A stretch of 64,000 nucleotides of DNA, taken from the NCBI GenBank assembly GCA_934675735.1, contig CAKURR010000001.1, positions 62,001 through 126,000 of the forward strand, given 5' to 3'. The first letter of the stretch is position 1. Each line of letters begins with the position of its first letter. This document shows, piece by piece, positions 15,336-22,683 of this stretch. Under the pieces are notes generated by a model. That model ran no database searches. It was given only the letters and a program-made list of their open reading frames with translations, and was not told where the DNA came from. A program made the position numbers and the translations under genes. The stretch comes from an uncultured Clostridia bacterium (lineage in GTDB: Bacteria > Bacillota > Clostridia > Christensenellales > Aristaeellaceae).

Positions 15336-16568
15336 TTACTTGAGCACGACGCGGTGGAACTTCTTCTTGCCGCTGCGCAGCATCAGGCCGTCGGTGGGAA
15401 TCATATCCGCCGTCACGACAGCGTTCACGTCGGTAACTTTCTCTTCGCCCAGACTCACGCCGCCGCCCTGAACCAGACGGCGCGCCGCGGAGTTGGAGGC
15501 CGCAAGCCCGCAGGTGACGAGCAGCGTGGTCACGCGCGCGTCCTTCTCCAGATCGGCTGCGGTGATTTCGGTCGTCGGGATGGAACCGCCCATCGCCGCG
15601 CCGCCGAACAGGGAAGCGGCGGCCTCCTGCGCCTTTTCGGCTTCCTCTTCGCCGTGAACGAGCTTGGTGACCTCATAGGCGAGCACCTTCTTGGCCTCGT
15701 TAATCTGGCTGTCCTTGAGCGCGCCGAGGCGGCGAACCTCATCCATCGGCAGGAAGGTCAGCAGGCCGAGGCATTTCTCCACGTCCTGGTCATCCACATT
15801 GCGCCAGTACTGGTAGAAATCGTAGGGGCTGGTCTTGGCCGGATCGAGCCAGAGCGCGCCCTTTTCGGTCTTGCCCATCTTTCGGCCGTCGTGGGTGAGC
15901 AGCAGCTGGAAGGTGCAGGCAAACGCGCTCTCGCGCTCCTTGCGGCGAATCAAATCCGCGCCGCCGAGCATGTTGCTCCACTGGTCGTTGCCGCCCATTT
16001 CCAGTCGGCAGCCGTAGGTCTTAAACAGCTCGAGGAAGTCGTAGGACTGCATGAGCATGTAGGTAAATTCGAGGAAAGACAGGCCGTTGTCCGTCGCCAT
16101 GCGCGCCTTGTAGCACTCGGCGGTGAGCATCTTGTTGACGGAGAACATGGAGCCGATGTCGCGCATGAACTCGATGAAATTCAGGTTGCGCAGCCAGTCG
16201 CCGTTGTTGGCGATGATGGCCTTGCCGTCGGAAAAATCGAGGAAGCGGCTCATCTGCTGCTTGATGTGCGCGACGTTGTTGTCGATGGTTTCCACGGTCA
16301 TCATCTTGCGCATGTCGGTCTTGCCGGAGGGGTCGCCGATCATGGCCGTGCCGCCGCCCATCAGGGCGATGGGGCGATGGCCCGCGCGCTGCATGTGCGC
16401 CATCGCCATAATCGGGATGTAGTGGCCGATGTGCAGGGAATCGGCGGTCGGGTCAAAGCCGACGTAGAACGTGGTCGGGTTTTTGAGCTGCTCGTAAAGC
16501 TCATCTTCGAAGGTCATCTGCGCGATAAAGCCGCGCTCTTTGAGCAGGTCGAGAACGTGTTGAGCCAT
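15336..16568 (-). CDS. tyrS: Tyrosyl-tRNA synthetase
   Basis: A 410-residue class I aminoacyl-tRNA synthetase that charges tRNA-Tyr. The HIGH motif is HIGH exactly (residues 46-49), the tyrosine-pocket region FLEFTYMLMQSYDFLEL is present, and the KMSKS loop reads KMGKT (about residue 230), an accepted variant. A C-terminal S4-like RNA-binding domain ends the protein (AARRLVQGGGVSLGEEKVTD). RBS AGGAGGAAC precedes ATG 16568. The upstream leader is a tyrosine T-box, so expression should rise when uncharged tRNA-Tyr accumulates. Confidence 0.97.
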   Translation of the reverse strand: MAQHVLDLLKERGFIAQMTFEDELYEQLKNPTTFYVGFDPTADSLHIGHYIPIMAMAHMQRAGHRPIALMGGGTAMIGDPSGKTDMRKMMTVETIDNNVAHIKQQMSRFLDFSDGKAIIANNGDWLRNLNFIEFMRDIGSMFSVNKMLTAECYKARMATDNGLSFLEFTYMLMQSYDFLELFKTYGCRLEMGGNDQWSNMLGGADLIRRKERESAFACTFQLLLTHDGRKMGKTEKGALWLDPAKTSPYDFYQYWRNVDDQDVEKCLGLLTFLPMDEVRRLGALKDSQINEAKKVLAYEVTKLVHGEEEAEKAQEAAASLFGGAAMGGSIPTTEITAADLEKDARVTTLLVTCGLAASNSAARRLVQGGGVSLGEEKVTDVNAVVTADMIPTDGLMLRSGKKKFHRVVLK

Positions 16569-16626
16569 GGTGATGTTCCTCCTTTAATTTCGGGCAGATG
16601 ATGGACGGGAGGGGCGGCGCTGCCCA

Positions 16627-16895
16627 CAAAAAAACGCCCTCCCGATTGCAATCGGGAAGGCGTGAAACACGCGGTACCACTTCCGTTCAAGGCTCCATTG
16701 CTGAAAGCCTCCTTAACCGCCCGCAGACACGGGTTGCACGCTGTATCCGGCGTACCGGCGGCCGTCTACTCGCCAATCAGCTTTCGGGGTCGTGCTCCGG
16801 GATGTATTCGGCCTGTTTTTCGCTGCCGCCTTGCACCGACCGACGGCTCTCTGAAACGAAAAGGACAGGCTTACTTGTTCCCATCGTCGCGTATG
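16627..16895 (-). promoter_or_regulatory. T-box riboswitch (tyrosine) upstream of tyrS
   Basis: On the minus strand the T-box consensus GTGGTACCGCG (16670-16680) is followed by a terminator stem of CGCCTTCCCGATT / AATCGGGAGGGCG type and a T-run (16627-16663). The specifier candidate is TAC (Tyr) at 16804-16806 in the context GAATACA. The antiterminator bulge reads TGGT, whose variable T can pair with an A discriminator base as expected for tRNA-Tyr. Uncharged tRNA-Tyr should stabilise the antiterminator and allow tyrS-yigZ transcription. The leader begins just after the promoter at 16901-16929. Confidence 0.93.
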
Positions 16896-16900
16896 GGAGT

Positions 16901-16929
16901 ATTATACGGACGATTGAATCGCTTGTCAA
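16901..16929 (-). promoter_or_regulatory. Consensus sigma-A promoter for the tyrS T-box leader
   Basis: On the minus strand, TTGACA (16924-16929) and TATAAT (16901-16906) with 17-bp spacing: a perfect consensus. Confidence 0.88.
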
Positions 16930-16946
16930 GCCCCATTTTGCACGCC

Positions 16947-16975
16947 TTGCGCTTTTGCGCGAATTGCGATACAAT
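16947..16975 (+). promoter_or_regulatory. Sigma-A-like promoter for trmL
   Basis: TTGCGC (16947-16952) and TACAAT (16970-16975) with 17-bp spacing, divergent from the tyrS promoter. Confidence 0.6.
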
Positions 16976-17005
16976 AAGGCATATAAAACAAATGAGGGTG
17001 GAACG

Positions 17006-17524
17006 ATGATTCATATCGTGTTGGTCGAGCCGGAAATCCCGCAGAATACCGGCAACATCGCGCGCACGTGCGCGGCGACGGGGAGCGAGCTGCATCTGGT
17101 CAAGCCGCTGGGATACAGCCTGGATGACAAGTATTTGAAGCGCGCGGGGCTGGATTACTGGCCGCTGGTCAAGGTGCATGTGCACGAGGATTTTGGCGAG
17201 GTGCTCGCGGCTTATCCCGACGCGCCGTTTTTTTACGCGAGCACGAAAGCGCCGAAAAGCTATGCGCAGGTCGAATATCCGAAGGACGTGTTTCTTGTGT
17301 TTGGGCGGGAATCGCGCGGCCTGCCGGAAAACCTGCTGGAACGGGTTTACGACCGCTGCATCCGCATCCCGATGATTGAGGGCGCGCGCAGCCTGAATCT
17401 GTCCAACTCCGTGGCGATTGTGACGTATGAAGCGCTGCGCCAGCACAACTTTGAGCACCTGCTCGACCACGGCGCGCTGACGGGCCGCGACGAAGCGCCC
17501 GGGGTGTGGATGGATTATCTGTAA
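17006..17524 (+). CDS. trmL: tRNA (cytidine/uridine-34 2'-O)-methyltransferase
   Basis: A 172-residue SPOUT (SpoU) methyltransferase that 2'-O-methylates the wobble base of certain leucine tRNAs. It shows the compact TrmL layout: N-terminal EPEIPQNTGNIARTCAATG, central FVFGRESRGLP-like segment (VFGRESRGLPENLL) and the knotted C-terminal SAM site IPMIEGARSLNLSNSVAIVTYEALRQ. The start is ATG 17006, with GAGGGTGG upstream. The frame upstream to 16598 runs through the T-box region and is not coding. Confidence 0.95.
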   Translation: MIHIVLVEPEIPQNTGNIARTCAATGSELHLVKPLGYSLDDKYLKRAGLDYWPLVKVHVHEDFGEVLAAYPDAPFFYASTKAPKSYAQVEYPKDVFLVFGRESRGLPENLLERVYDRCIRIPMIEGARSLNLSNSVAIVTYEALRQHNFEHLLDHGALTGRDEAPGVWMDYL

Positions 17525-17538
17525 TCCTTTCCCTGTCC

Positions 17539-17568
17539 TTGACAGCGCAAGATTGTTTTTGCTACAAT
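17539..17568 (+). promoter_or_regulatory. Sigma-A promoter for the small membrane protein at 17602
   Basis: TTGACA (17539-17544) and TACAAT (17563-17568), 18 bp apart, 33 bp before the TTG start. Confidence 0.7.
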
Positions 17569-17601
17569 AGGGGCAGAAAAAGGCGAAAAGGGGCGGAACG
17601 C

Positions 17602-17805
17602 TTGAAAAAGAAAAAGAAGAGCCGAATCGGCTTCCACGTCGCGGCAGGCGTGATGGATGTGTTCGGCGTGGCCGCCGCGGCGCTGGCAATCGTCGTGCTG
17701 CTGCTCATGCTGGGCAGTCTCTTCTCGTGGCTGCGGCAGGATTTGGCGATGACCTTTGCCGATATATCGGATAATATTACGGACGCCGTGATTATCGGGA
17801 AGTAA
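17602..17805 (+). CDS. Small membrane protein of unknown function
   Basis: A 67-residue protein: very basic N-terminus (LKKKKKSR), one long hydrophobic helix (about residues 14-42, including AAAALAIVVLLLMLGSLFSWL) and a short polar tail. The start is TTG 17602, supported by AAGGGGCGG just upstream. It is flanked by its own consensus promoter and a terminator at 17893-17919, so it is a monocistronic unit, which argues that it is a real gene. I do not recognise a family. Confidence 0.6.
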   Translation: MKKKKKSRIGFHVAAGVMDVFGVAAAALAIVVLLLMLGSLFSWLRQDLAMTFADISDNITDAVIIGK

Positions 17806-17892
17806 AGCGGCCCAAGACCGTGCGCACAGCCGCGAAAATCCGCAAAAGCGAGGGTTTGCGCATGCGGACGGGCTTTGGGCGGTATGGAAAGC

Positions 17893-17919
17893 AAAAAGGG
17901 CGGGTTATCCCGCTTTTTT
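17893..17919 (+). terminator. Rho-independent terminator
   Basis: AAAAAGGGCGGG with TCCCGC and a T6 run. It ends the 17602 transcript and lies inside the over-extended frame of the uracil-DNA glycosylase, which supports the later start at 17977. Confidence 0.75.
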
Positions 17920-17976
17920 GATAAAGCCGATGCGAATGACGGATGGCATACTAAGAAAAAACGGGAGGCGGACGGC

Positions 17977-18561
17977 GTGAACACATCGTGGCCAACGCTC
18001 ACGGAAGCGGTTTTTGCCTGCGAAAAATGCAGGCTCTGTCAGACGAGGACAAACGTGGTGCTTGGCGAGGGCGACCTGCATGCGCCGCTGATGTTTATCG
18101 GCGAAGGACCGGGCCAGCAGGAGGATTTGACCGGCCGTCCGTTCGTCGGCGCGGCGGGCCAGCTGCTCGATAAAATGCTCGCGGCTATCGGGCTGAAGCG
18201 GGAGCAGGTCTATATCTGCAACATCGTCAAGTGCAGGCCGCCGCAGAACCGCGTGCCCGAAGCGGATGAACGCGAAGCCTGCATGAATTATCTGCGCCAG
18301 CAGGTTGCGCTGGTGCGGCCGAAGGTGATTGTCTGCCTCGGCTCGACCCCGACGCGGGCGCTGCTGGGCGACGACATGCGCATCACGCGCGACCGCGGTG
18401 TGTGGCAGCTGAAAAAGGGCGTGTGGTTTATGCCGACGTATCACCCCGCGGCGCTGCTGCGTGACGCGGACAAGAAACGCCCGGCCTGGGTGGATTTTCA
18501 GGCGATTCGCGATAAGCTCATCGAGCTGAACGCCTATCCGAGCGGAACGGAGGCGGGCTGA
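17977..18561 (+). CDS. Uracil-DNA glycosylase, family 4 (Fe-S)
   Basis: A 194-residue family 4 uracil-DNA glycosylase that removes uracil from DNA in base-excision repair. Fe-S ligands are at the expected spacing: Cys15 and Cys18 near the N-terminus (CEKC), then Cys86 and Cys102. Motif GEGPGQQED (uracil site) and the C-terminal TYHPAALLR loop are present. Start GTG 17977 is chosen because CGGGAGG sits 7 bases upstream; the longer frame back to 17875 crosses a terminator hairpin. Its stop codon overlaps the start of a second UDG-fold gene (TGATG). Confidence 0.93.
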   Translation: MNTSWPTLTEAVFACEKCRLCQTRTNVVLGEGDLHAPLMFIGEGPGQQEDLTGRPFVGAAGQLLDKMLAAIGLKREQVYICNIVKCRPPQNRVPEADEREACMNYLRQQVALVRPKVIVCLGSTPTRALLGDDMRITRDRGVWQLKKGVWFMPTYHPAALLRDADKKRPAWVDFQAIRDKLIELNAYPSGTEAG

Positions 18562-19145
18562 TGGAAGAGCAGAAGGAGCGGGAAGCGCTGAAAGTTCTGA
18601 TTGCGGGCGTGATGCCCGGGCGGGAGAACGCGCTCGTCTTTGGCGAAGGGCCGCGGAACCCCAAGCTGATGCTCATCGGCGAAGCGCCGGGCGAGCAGGA
18701 GAGCCTGCAGGGCCGCCCGTTTGTCGGCAAGGCAGGCAAGAACCTCGACCGCTTTCTGGAGCTGGTGGGGCTGGTGCGCGGGGAGATTTACATCTCCAAC
18801 GTCGTCAAATTCCGCCCGACCAAGACGGGCGCGTCGGGGCGCTTGAGCAACCGCCCGCCGACGAAGGAAGAAATCGCGCTCTTCCGCCCGTGGCTGATGG
18901 CGGAAATCGCGCGCGTGAACCCGAGCGTCATCGCGACGCTGGGCAACGTGCCCCTGCAGGCCGTCACAAACAGCAAGCTGACCATCGGCGAGGCGCACGG
19001 CAGGCTGATGGCGGCGGGCGAAACGGGCAGGCCGCTTTTCGCGCTGTATCATCCGGCAAGCCTGATTTACAACCGCTCGTTGGCGCCCGTGTATGAACAG
19101 GATGTGCGTGCGCTGGCCGAAATTCTGCGCAAAGGCGCTTTTTAA
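18561..19145 (+). CDS. Uracil-DNA glycosylase superfamily protein lacking Fe-S cysteines
   Basis: A 194-residue paralogue of the preceding enzyme. The GEAPGEQES motif, GRPFVGKAGKNLD and ALYHPASLIY are retained, but the protein has no cysteine at all. The Fe-S positions of the first gene (YICNIVKC) read YISNVVKF here and the N-terminal CxxC is absent. It may therefore be a cluster-free UDG, a different glycosylase specificity, or a non-catalytic partner. It is coupled to the upstream gene by a 1-base overlap. Motif A ends in ES rather than ED, another difference. Confidence 0.85.
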   Translation: MEEQKEREALKVLIAGVMPGRENALVFGEGPRNPKLMLIGEAPGEQESLQGRPFVGKAGKNLDRFLELVGLVRGEIYISNVVKFRPTKTGASGRLSNRPPTKEEIALFRPWLMAEIARVNPSVIATLGNVPLQAVTNSKLTIGEAHGRLMAAGETGRPLFALYHPASLIYNRSLAPVYEQDVRALAEILRKGAF

Positions 19146-19222
19146 GGCGGCAAAATGTATAATTGAAACAAAAGGGCTTCCTTTCCCGACGGATATGTGC
19201 TATGCTCGGAGGAAAAGGAAGG

Positions 19223-19717
19223 GTGAAGAAGATGGAAATGATTCTTGAAAATCTGCCGCTGGCGCTCTGCCTGCTGCTGGGCATGGGGCTGATTGTGGCG
19301 GAGGTCTTTCTGCCGGGCTTCGGTCTGCCGGGCGTGGCGGGCATCGCGTTGGTCGGCGTGGGCACGATTCTGGCGGGCATGCACTTCGGCGCGCTGACGG
19401 CGGTCGCGCTGCTTCTGGTGATTATCGCGGTGCTGGCAATGCTGATTTCGTGGCTGCTGCGCTCGGCGGCGAAGGGCGACGTGAGCCAATCGAAACTGTT
19501 TCTGCACCAGAAAGACGAGTTGGGCGACCAGCAGCAGGATATGCAGGTGCTGGTCGGCCACGATGGCAAAACGCTCAGCGTGCTGCGCCCGTCGGGCATA
19601 GGCGATTTTGACGGCGTGCGGCTGAACGTCGTGACGGAAGGCGAGTTTATCGAAAACGGCACGCCGATTCGCATCGTGCGCGTAGAGGGCGGCAAAATCG
19701 TCGTCAAGGCGATATAA
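19223..19717 (+). CDS. NfeD-like membrane protein
   Basis: A 164-residue NfeD family protein: two or three hydrophobic helices (LPLALCLLLGMGLIVAEVFLPGFGLPGVAGIALVGVGTILAG and a following leucine/isoleucine-rich span) and a C-terminal OB-fold domain with the usual G.ARPLRPSG-like segment (here VLRPSGIGDFDGVRLNVVTEGEFIENGTPIRIVRVEGGKIVVK). NfeD proteins partner with flotillins; here floA follows 42 bases later. GTG 19223 is chosen for its GGAGG 10 bases upstream; ATG 19232 is a close alternative. A TATAAT box at 19158-19163 may give the operon its own promoter. Confidence 0.88.
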   Translation: MKKMEMILENLPLALCLLLGMGLIVAEVFLPGFGLPGVAGIALVGVGTILAGMHFGALTAVALLLVIIAVLAMLISWLLRSAAKGDVSQSKLFLHQKDELGDQQQDMQVLVGHDGKTLSVLRPSGIGDFDGVRLNVVTEGEFIENGTPIRIVRVEGGKIVVKAI

Positions 19718-19759
19718 CCGTAAAGAACATCACGAACGAGGGCATGGGAGGAAAAGAGA

Positions 19760-20743
19760 ATGGTAGCTGAAAGCATTATTTTGGTCGTCGCCATCATCCT
19801 GGCGGTGCTGGTTTTCCTGCGGTTTATCCCGCTGAATCTGTGGATTTCTGCGCTGGCTTCCGGCGTGCATGTCTCTATCTTTACGCTGATGGGCATGCGC
19901 ATCCGCCGCGTGCCGCCGGCAAAAATCGTCGGGCCGCTGATTAAGGCGGAAAAGGCCGGTTTGAACATGCAGATCAGCAAAATGGAAGCGCACTTCCTCG
20001 CGGGCGGCAACCTCGACCGCGTGATTACCGCGCTGATTACCGCGCGCGGCGCGAACATCAAGCTCGACTTTCCGGAAGCGTGCGCCATCGATCTGGCGGG
20101 CCGCGACGTGCTGCAGGCCGTGCAGATGAGCGTCAATCCGAAGGTCATCGAAACGCCCGTCGTCGCCGCGATTGCGAAGGACGGCATCGAGCTTCGCGCC
20201 AAGGCGCGCGTGACCGTGCGCGCGAACATCGAGCGTCTGGTCGGCGGCGCGGGCGAAGAGACGATTGTCGCGCGCGTCGGCGAAGGCATTGTCACCACCG
20301 TCGGCTCGGCGGAGACGCACAAGGCCGTGCTCGAAAATCCGGATTTAATCAGCCGCACCGTGCTCAGCAAGGGCCTTGACGCGGGCACTGCGTTTGAGAT
20401 TCTTTCCATCGATATCGCGGATGTGGATGTGGGCCGCAACATCGGCGCACAGCTGCAAATGGACCAGGCCGAGGCCGACCGCCGCATCGCTCAGGCGAAG
20501 GCGGAGGAACGCCGCGCGATGGCCGTCGCCCGCGAGCAGGAGATGAAGGCCGCCGCGCAGGAGCAGCGCGCGAAGGTTATCGAAGCCGAGGCGGAGGTGC
20601 CGCGCGCGATGGCGGCCGCGCTGCGCGAGGGCAAGCTGGGCGTGATGGATTATTACGAGATGAAGAACACCATCGCCGACACGGCCATGCGCGATTCCAT
20701 CGCGTCGATGGGCGAGGGCGCAAACGCGCCGCGCAAGAAGTAA
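19760..20743 (+). CDS. floA: Flotillin-like protein FloA
   Basis: A 327-residue bacterial flotillin, the scaffold of functional membrane microdomains. The N-terminal hydrophobic segment (IILVVAIILAVLVFLRFIPLNLWISALASGV) is followed by the SPFH/Band-7-like domain and a helical, Ala/Glu-rich tail (AKAEERRAMAVAREQEMKAAAQEQ) that forms coiled coils. Length and sequence match the YqfA/FloA family. RBS GGGAGGAAAAGAG is upstream of ATG 19760. The NfeD-floA pair is the conserved arrangement; here two further genes are attached downstream. Confidence 0.96.
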   Translation: MVAESIILVVAIILAVLVFLRFIPLNLWISALASGVHVSIFTLMGMRIRRVPPAKIVGPLIKAEKAGLNMQISKMEAHFLAGGNLDRVITALITARGANIKLDFPEACAIDLAGRDVLQAVQMSVNPKVIETPVVAAIAKDGIELRAKARVTVRANIERLVGGAGEETIVARVGEGIVTTVGSAETHKAVLENPDLISRTVLSKGLDAGTAFEILSIDIADVDVGRNIGAQLQMDQAEADRRIAQAKAEERRAMAVAREQEMKAAAQEQRAKVIEAEAEVPRAMAAALREGKLGVMDYYEMKNTIADTAMRDSIASMGEGANAPRKK

Positions 20744-20767
20744 ACCGCGAAGGGAGGGGCGCGAAAG

Positions 20768-21265
20768 ATGGGCGAAATGCTGCTGTATCTGCTGGCCGCC
20801 GCGCTCTTCGTGATGGTTGAGGTCGTCGCGGTCGGGAAAAAGCGGAAGAAACGCGCGGGAAATCGCCAGGCCGCCAAGCCGCATGAGCCGAAGCGCGCCG
20901 CGCCGCCCGAAACAACGGACGTGCAGGCGGAGGAGACGGCCCGTGAACGCGCGCGGGTGTTTGAGCAGGCGGATGAAGCGGATAGGTTTGACGACCCGTG
21001 CGACAGCGAAGCCGAGCCGCGCATCCATCTGCATCACGCGGATGAACAGGCGATGGAGCAGGCGGGCGAGGGAGAAGACCCCTGCCACGCGGGCGCGGCG
21101 CCGATGCAGCCGCAGACCGAGGATGCATACGAACCGACGGAAGAGGACACGCGGCGGGCGGCGTTTCAAAGCGACGTGCTGCGCGGGGTCATCATGAGCG
21201 AGGTGCTGACGCGCCCGAGCGAACGGGCGGCGCTCAGACGGATGAAGCGGGGAAGAAGAGCGTGA
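20768..21265 (+). CDS. Membrane-anchored acidic protein of unknown function
   Basis: A 165-residue protein: short N-terminal membrane helix (MGEMLLYLLAAALFVMVEVVAV), a basic patch (KKRKKR), then a long acidic, low-complexity cytoplasmic region rich in Glu, Ala and His, ending in an arginine-rich tail (RAALRRMKRGRRA). Composition suggests a mostly disordered tail. RBS GGGAGGGG precedes ATG 20768. It lies between floA and a LytTR regulator and overlaps the latter by 4 bases, so it is part of that operon. No family recognised. Confidence 0.65.
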   Translation: MGEMLLYLLAAALFVMVEVVAVGKKRKKRAGNRQAAKPHEPKRAAPPETTDVQAEETARERARVFEQADEADRFDDPCDSEAEPRIHLHHADEQAMEQAGEGEDPCHAGAAPMQPQTEDAYEPTEEDTRRAAFQSDVLRGVIMSEVLTRPSERAALRRMKRGRRA

Positions 21266-22044
21266 ACAGCGAAGCGATTCGCGTCGTCATTGCGGACGAC
21301 GAGGCGGGCATGCGCATGATTATGCGCAAGATGATTGAAAAGGCGGAAGGCTTCACCCTCTGCGCGGAGGCCGACAACGGGCCGGATCTGCTCAAGCTGG
21401 TGGAGCAATACAAGCCGCAGGTCTGCTTTCTGGATGTGGAAATGCCGGGTATGACGGGGCTGGAATGCGCCAAGGCGATTCAGGATACCGACCCGCGCAC
21501 CATCCTTGTCTTTGCGACGGCGCACGACGATTACATGGCGCAGGCGTTCGAGGTCTACGCGTTTGACTACATGGTCAAGCCGTTCAAGGTGGAGCGCGTG
21601 ATGAAAACGCTGGAGCGCATCCGTCAGGTCATCGGCGGGCGCGCGCAGCCCCAAAGCGAAGAGGCCGAGAAGCTGGAGGAGCATCTCAAAGCGATTCCGG
21701 CCCGCGGAGCGAGCAGCGGGCGCATCATGCTGCATCACAAAGAAGGCGTGAACTTCATCAACCAGTCGGATATCCTGCTGGTGCAGCGCGAAAACCGCTC
21801 GACGGTGCTCTATGCCACGGGCGGGCGGCGCTTTGAGACGAGCGAGGCGCTGGGCGATGTGGAAGCGCGGCTCGACCCGAAGATTTTCTTCCGCTGCCAC
21901 AAGTCGTACATCATCAACCTGAACGTGATTGACAACATCACGCCCTACGGCCGCTGGACGTATGTGGTGCATCTGGTCGGCACGACACAGGACGCGCTGA
22001 TTACGCACGAGAAATACGAAGAGCTTGAAAAGATGTTCTCGTAA
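21262..22044 (+). CDS. LytTR-type response regulator
   Basis: A 260-residue two-component response regulator. The N-terminal receiver domain (residues about 7-125) has the acidic DDE pocket, the phosphoacceptor Asp in FLDVEMPGMTG, and the VKPF lysine motif. The C-terminal LytTR DNA-binding domain (about 155-258) has the family pattern FINQSDILLVQRENRSTVLYAT and FFRCHKSYIINLNVID. GTG 21262 overlaps the preceding stop codon. No histidine kinase is encoded nearby, so its input kinase lies elsewhere; being in the flotillin operon suggests envelope-linked control. Confidence 0.93.
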   Translation: MNSEAIRVVIADDEAGMRMIMRKMIEKAEGFTLCAEADNGPDLLKLVEQYKPQVCFLDVEMPGMTGLECAKAIQDTDPRTILVFATAHDDYMAQAFEVYAFDYMVKPFKVERVMKTLERIRQVIGGRAQPQSEEAEKLEEHLKAIPARGASSGRIMLHHKEGVNFINQSDILLVQRENRSTVLYATGGRRFETSEALGDVEARLDPKIFFRCHKSYIINLNVIDNITPYGRWTYVVHLVGTTQDALITHEKYEELEKMFS

Positions 22045-22049
22045 AAAGA

Positions 22050-22190
22050 ACGATGGGGCTCCGCCCCAAACCCCGCCGGAAAACTGAGTTTTCTGGACTT
22101 TCCTCCTCTGATTGCGCAGCAATCAGAATATGGGAGATGAAGGAACCTCAGGTTCCTTCCGGGGTTTTGGGGCGGAGCCCCTATCGTTTC
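22050..22190. repeat. Multi-hairpin intergenic repeat, copy R5 (head-to-head pair)
   Basis: About 140 bp made of two inverted copies of the element around a central CTGATTGCGCAGCAATCAG stem. Left arm: GGGGCTCCGCCCC and GAAAACTGAGTTTTC; right arm: AGGAACCTCAGGTTCCT and GGGGCGGAGCCCC. The whole stretch could fold into one long hairpin. It begins directly behind the stop codon of the LytTR gene and ends at the rpsT terminator. Confidence 0.75.
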
Positions 22191-22193
22191 CAT

Positions 22194-22219
22194 AAAAAAA
22201 ACCCTCCCAAACGGGAGGG
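22194..22219 (-). terminator. Rho-independent terminator of rpsT
   Basis: On the minus strand, CCCTCCC and GGGAGGG with a short loop are followed by a T7 run, about 20 bases after the rpsT stop codon. Confidence 0.88.
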
Positions 22220-22239
22220 AAGAAAGACTGAGAAAAAAC

Positions 22240-22497
22240 TTACTCGGCCTTGGCCAGCTCACGGGCCATGCGCGCCTTTTCACGGTTCGCGGCATTCTTA
22301 GAGATAACGCCCTTAGCAGCGGCCTTATCGACAGCAGAAGAGGCGGAGCTCAGCATTTCAGCGGTCGCGGTCTTGGTGGCCGTGGCGGCGTCAAACTTCT
22401 TGATCGCGGTCTTGGTGGCAGACTTGACCATCTTGTTGCGGAGGGTCTTGTGCTCAATGACGCTGACGCGCTTGATAGCAGACTTAATGTTCGGCAA
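22240..22497 (-). CDS. rpsT: 30S ribosomal protein S20
   Basis: An 85-residue S20, a primary 16S rRNA-binding protein. The N-terminus MPNIKSAIKRVSVIEHKTLRNK and C-terminal KGVISKNAANREKARMA match the family. The start codon is TTG at 22497, fixed by GAGGAGGTG about 7 bases upstream. A TTG/UUG start is also known for E. coli rpsT, where it contributes to autoregulation. Transcribed alone on the minus strand with its own promoter and terminator. Confidence 0.97.
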   Translation of the reverse strand: MPNIKSAIKRVSVIEHKTLRNKMVKSATKTAIKKFDAATATKTATAEMLSSASSAVDKAAAKGVISKNAANREKARMARELAKAE

Positions 22498-22540
22498 AGG
22501 AATTCACCTCCTCAGGTGTATTCAATAATCAGCAGAAGTT

Positions 22541-22569
22541 ATTATAGCACGTCGGTTCAGAAAAAGCAA
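22541..22569 (-). promoter_or_regulatory. Extended -10 promoter for rpsT
   Basis: On the minus strand: TTGCTT (22564-22569), TATAAT (22541-22546), 17-bp spacing, with a TG two bases before the -10 box. Confidence 0.75.
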
Positions 22570-22624
22570 GGTACTTTTACAATTTTTTTTGAATCCCAGG
22601 AAATATCGGGAAAAACGGATTTCG

Positions 22625-22654
22625 GAATAGCGCGCGGCGCTTTCGTTCAGAATA
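22625..22654 (+). promoter_or_regulatory. Possible sigma-G-type sporulation promoter
   Basis: GAATA (22625-22629) and CAGAATA (22648-22654) are 18 bp apart upstream of the spoVAC region, resembling forespore sigma-G boxes (GNATR ... CATNNTA) with one mismatch. No sigma-A promoter is visible here. Confidence 0.3.
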
Positions 22655-22683
22655 GAAGCAAAAGAAACGGAGGCAGGACGACG

